Source of the DNA: Tetrahymena elliotti 4EA
Lineage: Eukaryota > Ciliophora > Oligohymenophorea > Hymenostomatida > Tetrahymenidae
NCBI GenBank assembly: GCA_000231825.2
Contig: JH720306.1
Coordinates: forward strand, 1,509,912-1,573,911
Length of the DNA stretch: 64,000 nt
Direction: 5' to 3'
In this document: in pieces, positions 1 to 10,766 of the stretch
How positions within the stretch are numbered: the first letter of the stretch is position 1
Layout of the letters: each line of letters opens with the position of its first letter
Notes under the pieces: model-generated
Databases searched by the model: none
Told to the model about the DNA's origin: nothing
The model's input: only the letters and a program-made list of their open reading frames with translations
Program-made: the position numbers and the translations under genes

Positions 1-1
1 T

Positions 2-265
2 GATGTATCATTCAATACACTTGGTAATTACTATTTAGGGATGTTTATTATTATAGGTCCTCTAGGAGAACCAGAGGAATCAGTATTATTGTTTAAAGAG
101 AATATAGATTATTTTCTGAATTCATTAATTTTATTTACGCCTAAAAACTATTTCTATTTAAAATCTATAGATGAAATCATTCTACTAGATGACATAGGAG
201 AGTTTGTTTATTTGTTAACATTGATTGAAGTCGAGCTCATTTCTTTTTTTAACTCCTGTCTTTGA
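2..265 (+). CDS. 3' end of an unidentified protein gene (5' part lies outside the window)
   Basis: The frame beginning at base 2 is open to a TGA at 263-265 and gives about 87 C-terminal residues. They are rich in Ile, Leu and Phe, with several acidic positions and a hydrophobic stretch near the end. No domain is recognisable. The frame is open from the first base, so the start and any upstream exons lie outside the window. No in-frame TAA or TAG occurs, so the ciliate code does not help to confirm it. It could be the last exon of a larger protein or a chance open stretch; its codon content is better than that of the A+T-rich DNA that follows. Confidence 0.5.
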   Translation, partial: DVSFNTLGNYYLGMFIIIGPLGEPEESVLLFKENIDYFLNSLILFTPKNYFYLKSIDEIILLDDIGEFVYLLTLIEVELISFFNSCL

Positions 266-774
266 AAAAATAAATAATTTATTAAAAGACTTATTTATAA
301 AAATAAATTCTAAACAACTTTAATTTGTAGTTTAGAATAATAAACTAAGGTTATTTAAATAAAATTTTGCAAACTTCTATTACTATTCAATTCATTTTCT
401 AAATAAAAAGTAAAAAACAATAGATTTTTATTTGACATACAAATACACCCTTTTTATCGTTTCAGAAAGTTACTTCAAAACTTTGTTAAAATTGCCAAAA
501 AAAATAATAAATTTGACTAGAATATTTCGAAATGGTTTATTTTAAATTAATTTTATTTTTATTCTATTTTAACAAAATAATCCTAAATAACATGACTTTT
601 GTTAATCAAATAACATGAGATATCTTAAAAGATTAAAATAATAATTTCATAAATACTTAAATAACATTTTTTGTGAAAAACGGGATTGAAGTGATAATAG
701 AGTGAATGCACAGTAATGTATATTTATTTTTTTAATATAATAATTATTCTTTTTTTAATGTTAATTGAAAGAAT
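266..774. other. Intergenic, convergent 3' ends
   Basis: This is about 500 bases of A+T-rich DNA between two genes that converge. I see no coding frame, RNA gene or strong repeat. It must hold the 3' UTRs and polyadenylation signals of both neighbours. Confidence 0.7.
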
Positions 775-3700
775 TCATTAGTATTCAGAATCTCTGTAAG
801 GAGACATTTGATAAGAAGTTTGGAAAGTAGTTTAGTTTTTTGGATTAAAGCGATCTGATTACTGACTTTACTAATAATCAAATCTGTCGGTTCCTTAAAA
901 TTAAGAGTTATTTTCAAATTAATTCCTGTAAGATCCTCCATTTTAATTCTAAATTTGACTTTTTTTAAGGTAGTTTTACTAAAAATTTTGGACTTCCCTA
1001 AATGATTTTTAAAAGCCTTAAGATAAACTTGGTCCATCAGTGTAATCATAATTATCATCTCTTATTTAAGATTAATTTTCTAATTGGATGCTTTTAATGT
1101 TGGTACTATTATCTCTATGGCTTTCTGTGAATTTGTCAAAAATCTTTTTTTTGCTATGATCTCTTTTAGGAGTTAAGCTAGACCTGACAATATTGTCCTG
1201 CTCTTTTAATCTAAATTCATTTCTGAAATACTTGCTTTCTTTTCTTGTATTTTCAAAATTCTAAAGCTCAATAGGTTGAAGCTTATTATTTGATAACTGG
1301 TTTTCTTAATAACACTTTTCAACAAGCGAATAGACGAACTCTTCAAATTATTTATTTCCAAAGTTTGAAGGATCAATGTTATTGCTATTACCTGATCTGG
1401 TATCTGAAAATTTTTTCTCATTTTCTTTATTTTATTTTTGTTTTTGTAGTAACTTTTATCCTATTGTCTTTTAATCGAAACTTTTGGAAGAAACATTTTC
1501 TTACTCAAAATCATCATCAACAAACTTTTGTGAAGTGTTTCTTTCAAAGATTCTATATCTTCTTGTGTTTTAGTTACTTAAATCATTTCCATCATTTTGC
1601 TAACTTCCTTGTGGATTTGATTGCTTTTTTTCATTTTTTTATAGATCTCTTATCAATATACAGAAATGCTCAGCTTAATTATTATCAACTTTGTCTTCAT
1701 TATTTCCTAAATTATCATTTTCCCATAGTTTTTTCTCTTCATCATGTGTTGTTACTATACCTTTTTACATGTTTTATTAGCTTCTATTGTTTTAAGTCTA
1801 TTGAGAATTGATTTCTTTCATATAATTATTTTTTCTATATTTTTGTTGACTTAAAGTGCTCCTAACAGAGTCATCTCTAGTCATCTCTTTTCTTGCAGTC
1901 AAAGATCGAGAATCCTAGAATGAATCTCTTAATTATTATCTTGGATTGTCTTCGAATATTTTTCTTCTTTAACTTTTACTCATCTGACTTGTGTTAATTT
2001 TTTTAAATGAAAATAAATTCTTTGATGGATCAATACCCATCTCGAATTCAGTCTCTTCTAAGTATTAGTGCTAAGCTGTATATTATTTATTTCCTTCTTA
2101 TAATTTCTAAAACTTTTCAAATTATTCTAAAGAAGCATTATATTGCAAATCTTAAGGTTTTTTAATATTAGGAGGCTCAATAAATTTTGAATCTCTTTTC
2201 TAAGATTTTAGAGCTTACCTATTACCTTGAATGACACTGCCAGATACTAAATTACCTTTGATGTCATTTTTATTATCAATTTTATTAGGTGATTCTACAA
2301 TATTTTCTGAGAAAGACTATTATGATAGCTACTTTCCTGATTCACTTCTATTTAATGTTTGTAATGTGACTTAATTTTATTGCTATAATCCATTAAATTA
2401 CTATTATTATTAATTTTGGAGAGATTGTTATTATTATGTATTTAATTACTGTTAATTAAGCTGTTATTATTGCTATATTTATTATTAAGGTGGAGAAGAT
2501 GCTTACTAAGTTTAAATTACTCCTATTGCGCTATTAGAATTGTTGGAGGCTAAATTCTATGAATTACTTGAAATTAGATTACCTTAAATACTATTTGAAT
2601 TACTTGTGTTTTTTTGTTAATTTATTAATTATGAAATTTAGGGTAATTATTGTTGGCTCGTAACTTACAAATTCCCATTACCATTTATTTTATTTGTTGA
2701 GTTATTTTACTAATTTTAAATTATTGTTTAATTCATAGATTAACTGGTAAGAATATTTTATTATTAAACAGGTTGAGGAATTTAAGCAAGCTATTAAACC
2801 TACTAAGATTCAGGTTACTTTTCAAACACAATTTCTTAAATTTTTTGACTCTAAGGAGAAAAGACCTATGTAAATTATACATTTTAGGAGGAGATTGTAT
2901 CAATAAAATTTCTAGATTGGTTATTGTTAATTTTACTTTGTTAAAACATATTATTAATGCTATTAATATCATTATCAATACCGAGTTAGCCTAAACGATA
3001 AAAATCTTCATAGTTTTTTAAAATTTTAAAAACAAGTTTTTCTAGATGCTAAAACTTGGCATAAAATCTCCTATGAGATTTGTGTTATTCAGATCTTTCT
3101 TTTTCTAAAATTAAATTAAATAAAATTTTATAATTTAATTTCAATTTTACTTATCAAGTCAGCACGATATTTATCTTCCGTTTGGTAGATTTTTGGTATA
3201 TTGTCCTCAAAAATAGCATGCATAAAAATTTTTTTCTCAAAATTAAAATAATATCCCTATCCATTTAGCTACCCCTTTCTATAATAGCCATCATAAATAT
3301 CTCCATTATCAAGAACCATCCTTCCATATCCTTCTAAAATACCATTCTATATCGAATTTAAAAATATTGTAATAAATCAATTTAAATTTACACTAAACTA
3401 TCCATAGATGAATCCTTTATCACACTTAACTAATCCTAAACCTTAAGGGAAATTATTATCTTCTATGAATCCTATGTAACTTTAAATAATTTATAAATCT
3501 AAATATAACTGCTAAAATTAAGAATTACTCAATTCCTTTATCAATATTGACATATTTTATGTATTTTGATTGACTGATAATATTCTTTTCCAACCTTTCT
3601 TAGAAATATTACTTGCTTGACTATCTGCTCATCCAAAATTTTATATCTTCATAAGGATCCATAATCTTAGGATAGACTATTAAACATAATCTGTGTTATT

Positions 3701-4542
3701 CATTATATTTTTTAAATAATGCAAATTTACCCATCCCTTATGAATTAGTTTCTAAAGGTTCAGTTATTTATTTTTCTTTTAACTCTCCATTTTCATAAAC
3801 TGAAAGGCACCATTGTTTATTATTTAAATTTAATTCAAAGCAAACTCCATGCAAGCTGGATTACTTCCAATATCCAACAAATAATTAATTTTTTTAAGGA
3901 ATATTTAGTATAGCTATTCCATGTACCTTATTCTATTTAAATTTTCCATATAAAAATCCTCCAAAGCGGAAATGTAATATTCCTTCTCCATGCATTTAAT
4001 CGTTAGACCACTCACCTAATTATCATAAAAAAATAATATTTAATTCAAATAAATTTTCTTTTTAGCATTTTTACCAATATACATTTCACCTTAATCTTCA
4101 ATAAATATTCCTAGACCTTCCTTTTTATAATTCATATCTAAATCTCCTTCATATATACCATTTATCTATTCAATATATTGTGGATCTATATTTTATTTTT
4201 TTTTATAAAAAAACTACTAAATATTTTAATGTGTTTACAGGAAGCGCTCTTAGTAACTGATTTCTTTAAATTATTTGTTGATGGGCTTTTGCTAAAGGTT
4301 TCTATTTATGAATGCTTGCCATTTTTTTATTCTTTTCTTTCTTGAGGTAACTATTATACTTTTTCACTATTAATCCAATCATCGTATAATTTCTACTTTT
4401 GGTATTCATATAAATAGTTTCCTAGATTCAGATTTAACTACTTTTAGGCATACATAAACTCGTCTAATTTTTATAAAGTAAATGTGTGTGATAAATAGTT
4501 ATTTTTCTTGTCAATAAATGATCGAAATATAAATTATTTCAT
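775..4542 (-). CDS. MORN-repeat protein with a long Gln/Asn-rich C-terminal tail (1171 aa)
   Basis: Six exons on the minus strand: 4542-4239, 4185-4075, 4015-3529, 3479-3392, 3346-3151 and 3104-775 (TGA at 775-777). The five introns are 45-59 nt, GT...AG, and the exons total 3516 nt, exactly 1172 codons. After an N-terminal region of about 100 residues come MORN-type repeats (for example MYIGEWSNDQMHGEG, NGILEGYGRMVLDNG and NGQGYY). The last exon encodes about 775 residues, very rich in Gln, Asn and Ser, with many Gln written as TAA or TAG. MORN repeats usually bind membrane lipids or scaffold cytoskeletal complexes; cortical or ciliary localisation is an inference. The tail is low complexity and probably disordered. 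Standard-code ORFs at 744-1058, 1206-1421 and 2733-2978 lie in other frames of this gene. The start ATG at 4540-4542 is the least certain part. Confidence 0.85.
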
Positions 4543-5227
4543 AAGTAATATGAAAATACCTTTTTGTGAAAAACCATATTTCTCCTTTGATCTCAATCTA
4601 TTGTAAAAGTATTCAAAATAAGTTTTATTTCCCATCTAGGATTAGTTATACTGCTATGAGGTATTTTGAAATGATTAATTATTCATGATTTTTTATTGCT
4701 ATTTGACAGAAGAATAATAAAAATGATTTGCAAAATTAGCAAAGTTATTTAGGTTTTTTGCAAAATATTAATTATTTGGTATGAATGGAATTTATTAAAG
4801 CTAAATTTCAATTTCTAATGGAAAAATAGTGATTTTATAAATTATGTTAAACGGTCACAATTTTTTAATTAAAGTTGTTTTTATTTTGAGAAAAGAATAT
4901 CTATCATCCATATATCTGAAAAGAAAAAAACACATTTTTCTCAAATAATTTAATAAATTTTTATTTTACAAATTTTTAATTCTATTTGCAATACTTTTAA
5001 CTTCTTTTTCTGCCAAATATTTATTGTATTTTATCTTCTTTTATTAATTAATTATTACCATTCCTTTTTGGTTTCAATAAAGAATATGTATAAATAGATA
5101 TGTTGATTGTTTGTTTATCCTATAAAATATATGGATCATATTGTATGGATAATATAAATAATAAATAAACAATCTTTTTAAATTTATCTTTTCATTTTGA
5201 ATATTATCGAATTTAATTTATTAGTTT
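4543..5227. other. Intergenic between two minus-strand genes
   Basis: About 690 bases, A+T rich, with runs of A and T and no supportable reading frame. It should carry the promoter of the MORN gene at its left end and the 3' UTR of the dehydrogenase at its right end. Confidence 0.7.
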
Positions 5228-6719
5228 TCATAATTTAGCAAACTTCTTTAATTTATTGTCAACATAATCAGGGAAGAAAGGTCTAAGGTATGCAGCAAAG
5301 TAAGCTTGACGAGGGAAGAATACCTTTATTAATTATCATAAATTTAAAGATTTGTAAAAATTGAAATTACTTTTCTTGCTCTCTTGTCAGCAGCTAACAT
5401 GATAGTATCGGCACATTATTCAACAGTCATTCTGTTATCTGTCTCATTCATTTCTTCAGTTTTATATTTTTGCAAGAGATCATGATCTCTCATGTTTGTT
5501 TTTACCTTAACAAAATAATACATAAAAAAAGGTTATTATCATTAATAATTTAACGGTAATTAATTAATTACAGAAGGAGGGCAAACAATTGTAATTGCTA
5601 TATCTTTATTTTCAAGTTCAATTCTTAAAGATTCAAAGAAACCAGTAACAGCAAATTTGCTGCTGCAATATGCTGTACGGAATGGTAATCCAATTTCACC
5701 TGAAAGAGAAGACAAAACAAGTATTTGACCTTTAGTTTTTTATAAATATGGTAAGGCATACCTATTTATTAATTTAATAAATTAAAAAAAATAGAATGAT
5801 TTTAATAGAGTTACTTAGTGGGATAAACACATCCATAGAAGTTAGTTTCCATAACCCTCTTAAAAGGATTTAAATCTGGGAGTTCTACAAACTTACTATG
5901 AGCATTGACACCAGCATTTAAAACCTAAAAATAAAAAGATTAAATTAGAGTTTTTACTTTACTTTTAAATTACTAAGATATCTATTTTTGAAAAATGCTT
6001 AATACACTCCTAAATCATTCTCCTATGATATTAAAAGAAATAAATCAAATAAATATGAAAATAAACTATATTAAATATTTATAAATCTTAATTCTATTAT
6101 TTCTTTTCTTCTTTTTTTAATATTTTTAGAAAATTCTAGCTTTATAAAAGCAGTGAAAATATTTATCTATCACAACACAGTTCGCTATTTTGTGCATGTA
6201 AATTTAAACTATCTAGCAAAATATTAATTCATTTTTTATGAAAAAAATTCTATTTTATTATCATAGTAATTTTAAATGTTACTTGCAATCATCTTCAACC
6301 GATACATCCATTTTAAAAATTTCTGCTTTGCCTCCCAAATGATTGCATAAACTTTAAACCTAATTTTTCATATTTGGTTACATAAACTTATTCATTAATT
6401 TATTTAATCTACATTTTTTAGTAATTCGATATTTCTGGCACATAAAAGCAGTCTAAATATTTATAAAATTTAATATCTCATTAAAATCTGTCATCCAATA
6501 AATTTAATCTACCTGCATTATCTTGAGGCATATCTTAATGCTAATTCTTTTCCTATTCCTTATGATGCACCAGTAATTAATACGACGGATCCCGCTGTAA
6601 TTTATATTAAAAGAAACGAATCATTTATAATTGTAAACAAACGAAATCTAACAAAGATGTAAATTAGTACACTTAAACTTGTTGGGCATTATTTGTAATA
6701 CAGCTAAATTATTTCCCAT
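5228..6719 (-). CDS. Short-chain dehydrogenase/reductase (275 aa)
   Basis: Nine exons: 6719-6671, 6594-6513, 6452-6413, 6359-6283, 6022-5974, 5924-5815, 5761-5572, 5505-5371 and 5323-5228. They total 828 nt, or 276 codons with the TGA at 5228-5230. The protein has the classical SDR layout: the dinucleotide-binding TGASQGIG at residues 24-31, the NAG motif at 102-104, catalytic Ser around 153-154, and YCSSK (Tyr167, Lys171). The length is normal for the family. These motifs support NAD(P)(H)-dependent oxidation or reduction of an alcohol or ketone. The C terminus (YVDNKLKKFAKL) recalls the DHRS7 / 11-beta-HSD-like branch, but the substrate cannot be read from sequence. Eight introns in 1.5 kb is dense; seven are 47-76 nt and one (6023-6282) is 260 nt. 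Start chosen at 6719 because ATG GGA is followed by an open frame into the Rossmann motif. Confidence 0.9.
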
Positions 6720-7676
6720 TTTAAAATTTTGCTTATTTAAAGTATGATATGTATGTTTATGCTACTTAAATACTATCTTTTAATAAATCCAAACTATAAG
6801 ATTTTTTTAATCAAAAATATTGATCAATTTATTTACTACTTTCACTGTTTTTATATCTCAAATTTGACAAAAGCATCAGATTACGTATATTAATATCAAA
6901 CTGTCATATATCTTGTGAGCTTATCATATGTTTGATACTGTCAATTACTTATTACTAATATTTCAAATTCATAATATTCTCGAAGACTCACTCACATATC
7001 TCTCTAGTAGTTAAGATATAAGTGAAAACTTTTTTAAAATGATTTAAATAATTTTAAAATTCTCTAAAAATAAATCAATTTAAATATATCTCAAATCATT
7101 CATTAATTGAAGTAAACATTTATAAAAATTTAAAAAGTAAATCTAATTATATTCAGATTCTTCTGATTTTCATTTGCTACCCTATTAAACTTCAACAATG
7201 TTAGTGTATAAATAAATAAATTGTATTGAAAAACCACATAAAAGTTAACATAAAATAGTAATAATGTATTTACTCACTTAATTTCAGCTTTTAAGTTTAA
7301 ATTGATTCTTAAAATAAAATATTAATTTTTAATTCTTTAATACAATTTTAGAGCTCACAAACTTGAACTAAATTTTAAAAAATATTTATTCTACCTAATT
7401 TTTTGTATTAGTTAACATAGATTAAAATAAAAATAGTTTTAAATGTCACGGAAACTTCTTTAAAATAAACAAAAATTCTAAATTATTAAACCTATTAGAA
7501 AAGCATGATTGATCTCAAAGTAAGTAGAAATAATAGGATACATTTTTATAAATTTTTACAAAAGACTTGAAATATTTAATAGTAGGTATAAATTGAAATA
7601 ATATGATTTTATATTGTATATTTTGATTAATTAAAAAATAATTTCTTTATATTTTCATCAAAAATATCATTTTGGG
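6720..7676. other. Intergenic, nothing recognised
   Basis: About 950 bases of very A+T-rich sequence upstream of the dehydrogenase start and downstream of the 96-residue gene. No frame with convincing codon content was found on either strand. Confidence 0.65.
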
Positions 7677-8032
7677 TCAGTTTAGTATATCTGCTTTATT
7701 CAAAATATCTAAAATCTTCGTTGTCTTAATTTTCTTTACTTTTTTTATAAAGTTTTTTAAATTATAAATGTGAAAATAATTTTCAATAATACATTCGCTC
7801 TATTTATTAGAATTTTCGTTTATCTCCGTTTCCTTGCCTTCTTTAGAGTAATCTTAAATTTGACCAAACTGATACAATAAATCCTCAATATAATTTTAAG
7901 AAGACCAATCAATGTTTTCTAGATTTTTTATTAAATATTCTAACTAATTACACAAAAATATACCAAATATTTACTTTTTAAATAGATAAAGGGAGCCTAT
8001 TTACCTCCTTATTCAATTATCTCTTCTTCCAT
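7677..8032 (-). CDS. Small protein of unknown function (96 aa)
   Basis: Two exons, 8032-8005 and 7939-7677, joined across a 65-nt GT...AG intron (7940-8004) that ends TAGTTAG. The joined length is 291 nt, or 97 codons with a TGA at 7677-7679. The protein begins MEEEIIEQGEYL, is acidic in its first half and Lys-rich near the C terminus (KKVKKIKTTK). Five or more Gln codons are TAA or TAG. No domain is recognised. A helical adaptor or DNA-linked peptide would be only a guess. The good codon content and exact phase make a real gene likely despite its size. It is divergent from the neighbouring plus-strand gene, with about 650 bp between them. Confidence 0.65.
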
Positions 8033-8677
8033 ATCTTTTTAAATAATAATAAATAGATAATTTAAATGAAACTAATAAATAATTGTTGAATCGTTTATTT
8101 TGCTTTTAAAGATAGTGCGTAGCAAAAATAAATTATAATTTTTGATAGCAAATAAATTCAATTTATAGAGATTTGAATATATAGATAGCTTGCAAGTAAA
8201 TGAAAATTAATAAATAGTGTGATTTTTGTTTTAAGATATCTTGAAAAACATAAAATAAGCAAATTATTTTGTCAAGATAATTAGAAAAAGTGAATGAGGA
8301 TTGTTTGCAAATACGATTAAAAAAGCATAGAAAAGATGAATGAATTATTATGTAAATTGTATCAATTAAATTGAATGAATTACTAATAAAAATGGAATGA
8401 AAAATGGATTCGCAATATAAGAACTAAAAAGATGAACTAAGTATTTAATTAACAATTTAATTAATTTATTAGTATGAATAAAGAAAATAAAAAATGTGCT
8501 CTTAAATACATATAAATAATATGAATAATTAAGAGAAAATTTTTATTAAGGAAATATAATCTTTAGCTTAATCAAATTATTTAATAAAATCAAATCAATT
8601 GAAAAGATATTAAATAGCAGTAAAAATGGAATTTTCAAACGCTTTACTTAGCTAGACCAGATTGCCTGGTTAGTAAT
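8033..8677. other. Divergent intergenic region, possibly holding a 5' exon
   Basis: This region should contain promoters for the genes on either side. From ATG at 8521 a frame runs about 50 Gln-rich codons (MNNQEKIFIKEIQ...) towards the plus-strand gene, but I could not join it in phase to the next exon. It may be a real first exon of that gene or an untranslated leader. Confidence 0.5.
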
Positions 8678-9238
8678 ATGATTACAAGAGATGCTTTTTA
8701 GCCTCTAATACCCATTTCGAATGTTTAGACTCAATTAGAGATGCCTATGGTTGATACATATTTTTAAATTTAAACTTTTGAAGCACATAAGTAGCTATCA
8801 TCCAAAGAATTGCATTCATTATAATTCAATAGAGATTTAATAAAAAAATGGCATAAATAATAAATTTTAAATTCCTTGAATGCAAATTCTTAACAAAAAG
8901 CAGAATAAAAATCTAACAAATAATTAAAAAATGAAATGCATCAAGAAAATGTGACTAAATTCCCAATATTTAAACATAATTCCAAAATTAAGGTACTATA
9001 TTTTCTGACATCTCTTATTTTTTATTAAAAAGATAATCATCACAAGTGCCCTTAATCTTACTAAGCTTGGACATCAAACTGTGACGTTGGTATTAGAAGA
9101 TATTAAATGGATAACAGAGAATAATAAAAAAAAGATCAATTGTTATACACTAAGGAGCAACTTAAGACTTATAACGCTGCTAAAAATAAGGAAGCTTTAG
9201 GTATTTCAGCTCCTAAGAATTTGAGTTTCGCCTTTTGA
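8678..9238 (+). CDS. Unknown Gln-rich protein, start uncertain (168 aa from first ATG)
   Basis: Exons 8678-8992 and 9047-9238 are joined across a 54-nt intron (GTACTA...CACAAG) and give 169 codons ending in TGA 9236-9238. The frame is already good before the ATG at 8678 (LARPDCLVSN just upstream), so a 5' exon is probably missing from this model. The product is polar and basic with many Gln written as TAA or TAG. The C terminus reads YTKEQLKTYNAAKNKEALG. No domain was recognised. Confidence 0.6.
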
Positions 9239-10766
9239 TTCAATCAATTAGCATATTCTAATGTTTTATGAAAAGGCTATATGCCTAAAGCAAATCTTAT
9301 TAAAAATTGCAGGCATAAGCTCTATCATAAACAAATTAAATGTCATTTACAAATTATTATATGATCTTTCTATTACTAATGATGCTATATTCATCTTCAT
9401 TACCACAATTCATATCTAGTGTTAGCTTTGTTGCTTGATGAGTTTAGTATTCATAAAATTGTGAAGGTCTTGTTAATAACATATCAACAATAATGTATCT
9501 TTATAAATGCATCTTCTGCATATAAGATAGCTTTTAAATACTTCTATTCTAACTAAAACTTATCTTTCTTGTTATTACAAATTTATTTTCTCATAAAAAC
9601 TAAATCATTTTAAGAGATATCTATCTATCAGTCCATAACCAATTAAAATCTCTAAAGTATTATTTAATAGCCATGAAATGTTGATATTCAATAAAAGATA
9701 CGTTACTAAAACTGCAATAATTTATTGGCTTGGCTATTTATCTATTTTATAATTATAATAAATCAGCTATGATTATCACTTTTTTGAAATATAAATTTAA
9801 AATAAATTTGCAATTAAGCTCTTTTATTGCTAAAAATATCAACAAAATTTTGAATTTATTTAGTTAATTTATTGGCATAAGATACTTTAAATGCAAGCTA
9901 ACTTTTCAATTTCCAAAAGAATAGTTAAACGTTTTCTGGATTTTGATTGTATTGGGAGTTTTGAAATTTAGAAAATTTAATATTTTATAAAATAATTTCG
10001 CTAAAATTACTTTCATTTCTTAAAATGAGTTTTAAAAAAACTACAAATTTTATTTTTATTTTTTTAATTTTATCACAATTAAATACTTAATTATCATTTA
10101 TTTTTGATTGAATATTTTAAAAAGCCAATTCCCACTGAAAAATTTATCTAAAAAAATTATATTATTTAAGTGTATTTACTGATTGGAAGTTTTTTAACTT
10201 TAACTGAGAAATTTTTTTACTAAAATCATAACTCTCAAAATTATTGCTTTTTCAGTTTTTAACTGAATTTTATTGTTATTTTTTATAAAGATTTGAATAA
10301 TTTATCATTTATCCTACTAAATAAAATTTATTTTAATTTAAAAAAATATTTTAACTAGAGTAAAGCTGGAATTCATTAGCCATTAAAATAATAAATTACA
10401 CCTTTAGCTAGCAGAAAAAAAAAGGCATTTCCATTTTTCATTTTTTAAGGGATTTAATAGATGTTCTTTATACCTTTGGGATTTTACAAATTTTTTTTTT
10501 TTCATAAAAGTTATTTTAACTTTTAAAACTTTTTACTAGTGTAGAACAGAATTTATATTTGATAAAAAATAGATAATAATATATTAGATATGAGTATATT
10601 TAACATACTAAATTTAAAATTATTTTTATTTTTTCAGCTTTTTTGATTGTATTTTTTTGTAAGCTTTTAGATTTTTGATAAGTGTAAAACTGGAATTAAT
10701 ATTTAATAAAAATTGTAAAGAAATAGTTTTAAATTAATATAAACTATCTAATTTTTCTTAATATAT
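9239..10766. other. Convergent intergenic region with diverged repeats
   Basis: 1.5 kb between two convergent genes. No gene is supportable. The right half contains a short element repeated at least three times (listed separately at 10340-10700). Confidence 0.65.
10340..10700. repeat. Three diverged copies of an intergenic element
   Basis: Similar blocks begin near 10353 (AACTAGAGTAAAGCTGGAATT), 10535 (ACTAGTGTAGAACAGAATTT) and 10677 (GATAAGTGTAAAACTGGAATT). Each is followed by an A+T-rich stretch with a related order of motifs, at spacings of about 140-180 bp. The copies are diverged and lie just beyond the 3' end of the coiled-coil gene. The A+T bias makes alignment by eye uncertain. Confidence 0.4.

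Noticed and set aside
744..1421. Minus-strand ORFs translated with the standard code (744-1058, 1206-1421)
   Set aside because: They lie in another frame of the MORN/Gln-rich gene. The ciliate-code frame is open from 3104 to 775 and has far better codon content.
1290..1811. 173-residue plus-strand ORF
   Set aside because: It is the antisense shadow of the Gln-rich tail, rich in Phe, Tyr and Cys as the complement of A-rich codons would be.
10438..10766. Apparent extension of the coiled-coil gene to a stop at 10438
   Set aside because: Line-by-line checking showed a one-base slip. The true frame stops with TGA at 10767-10769, which makes the exon total divisible by three.
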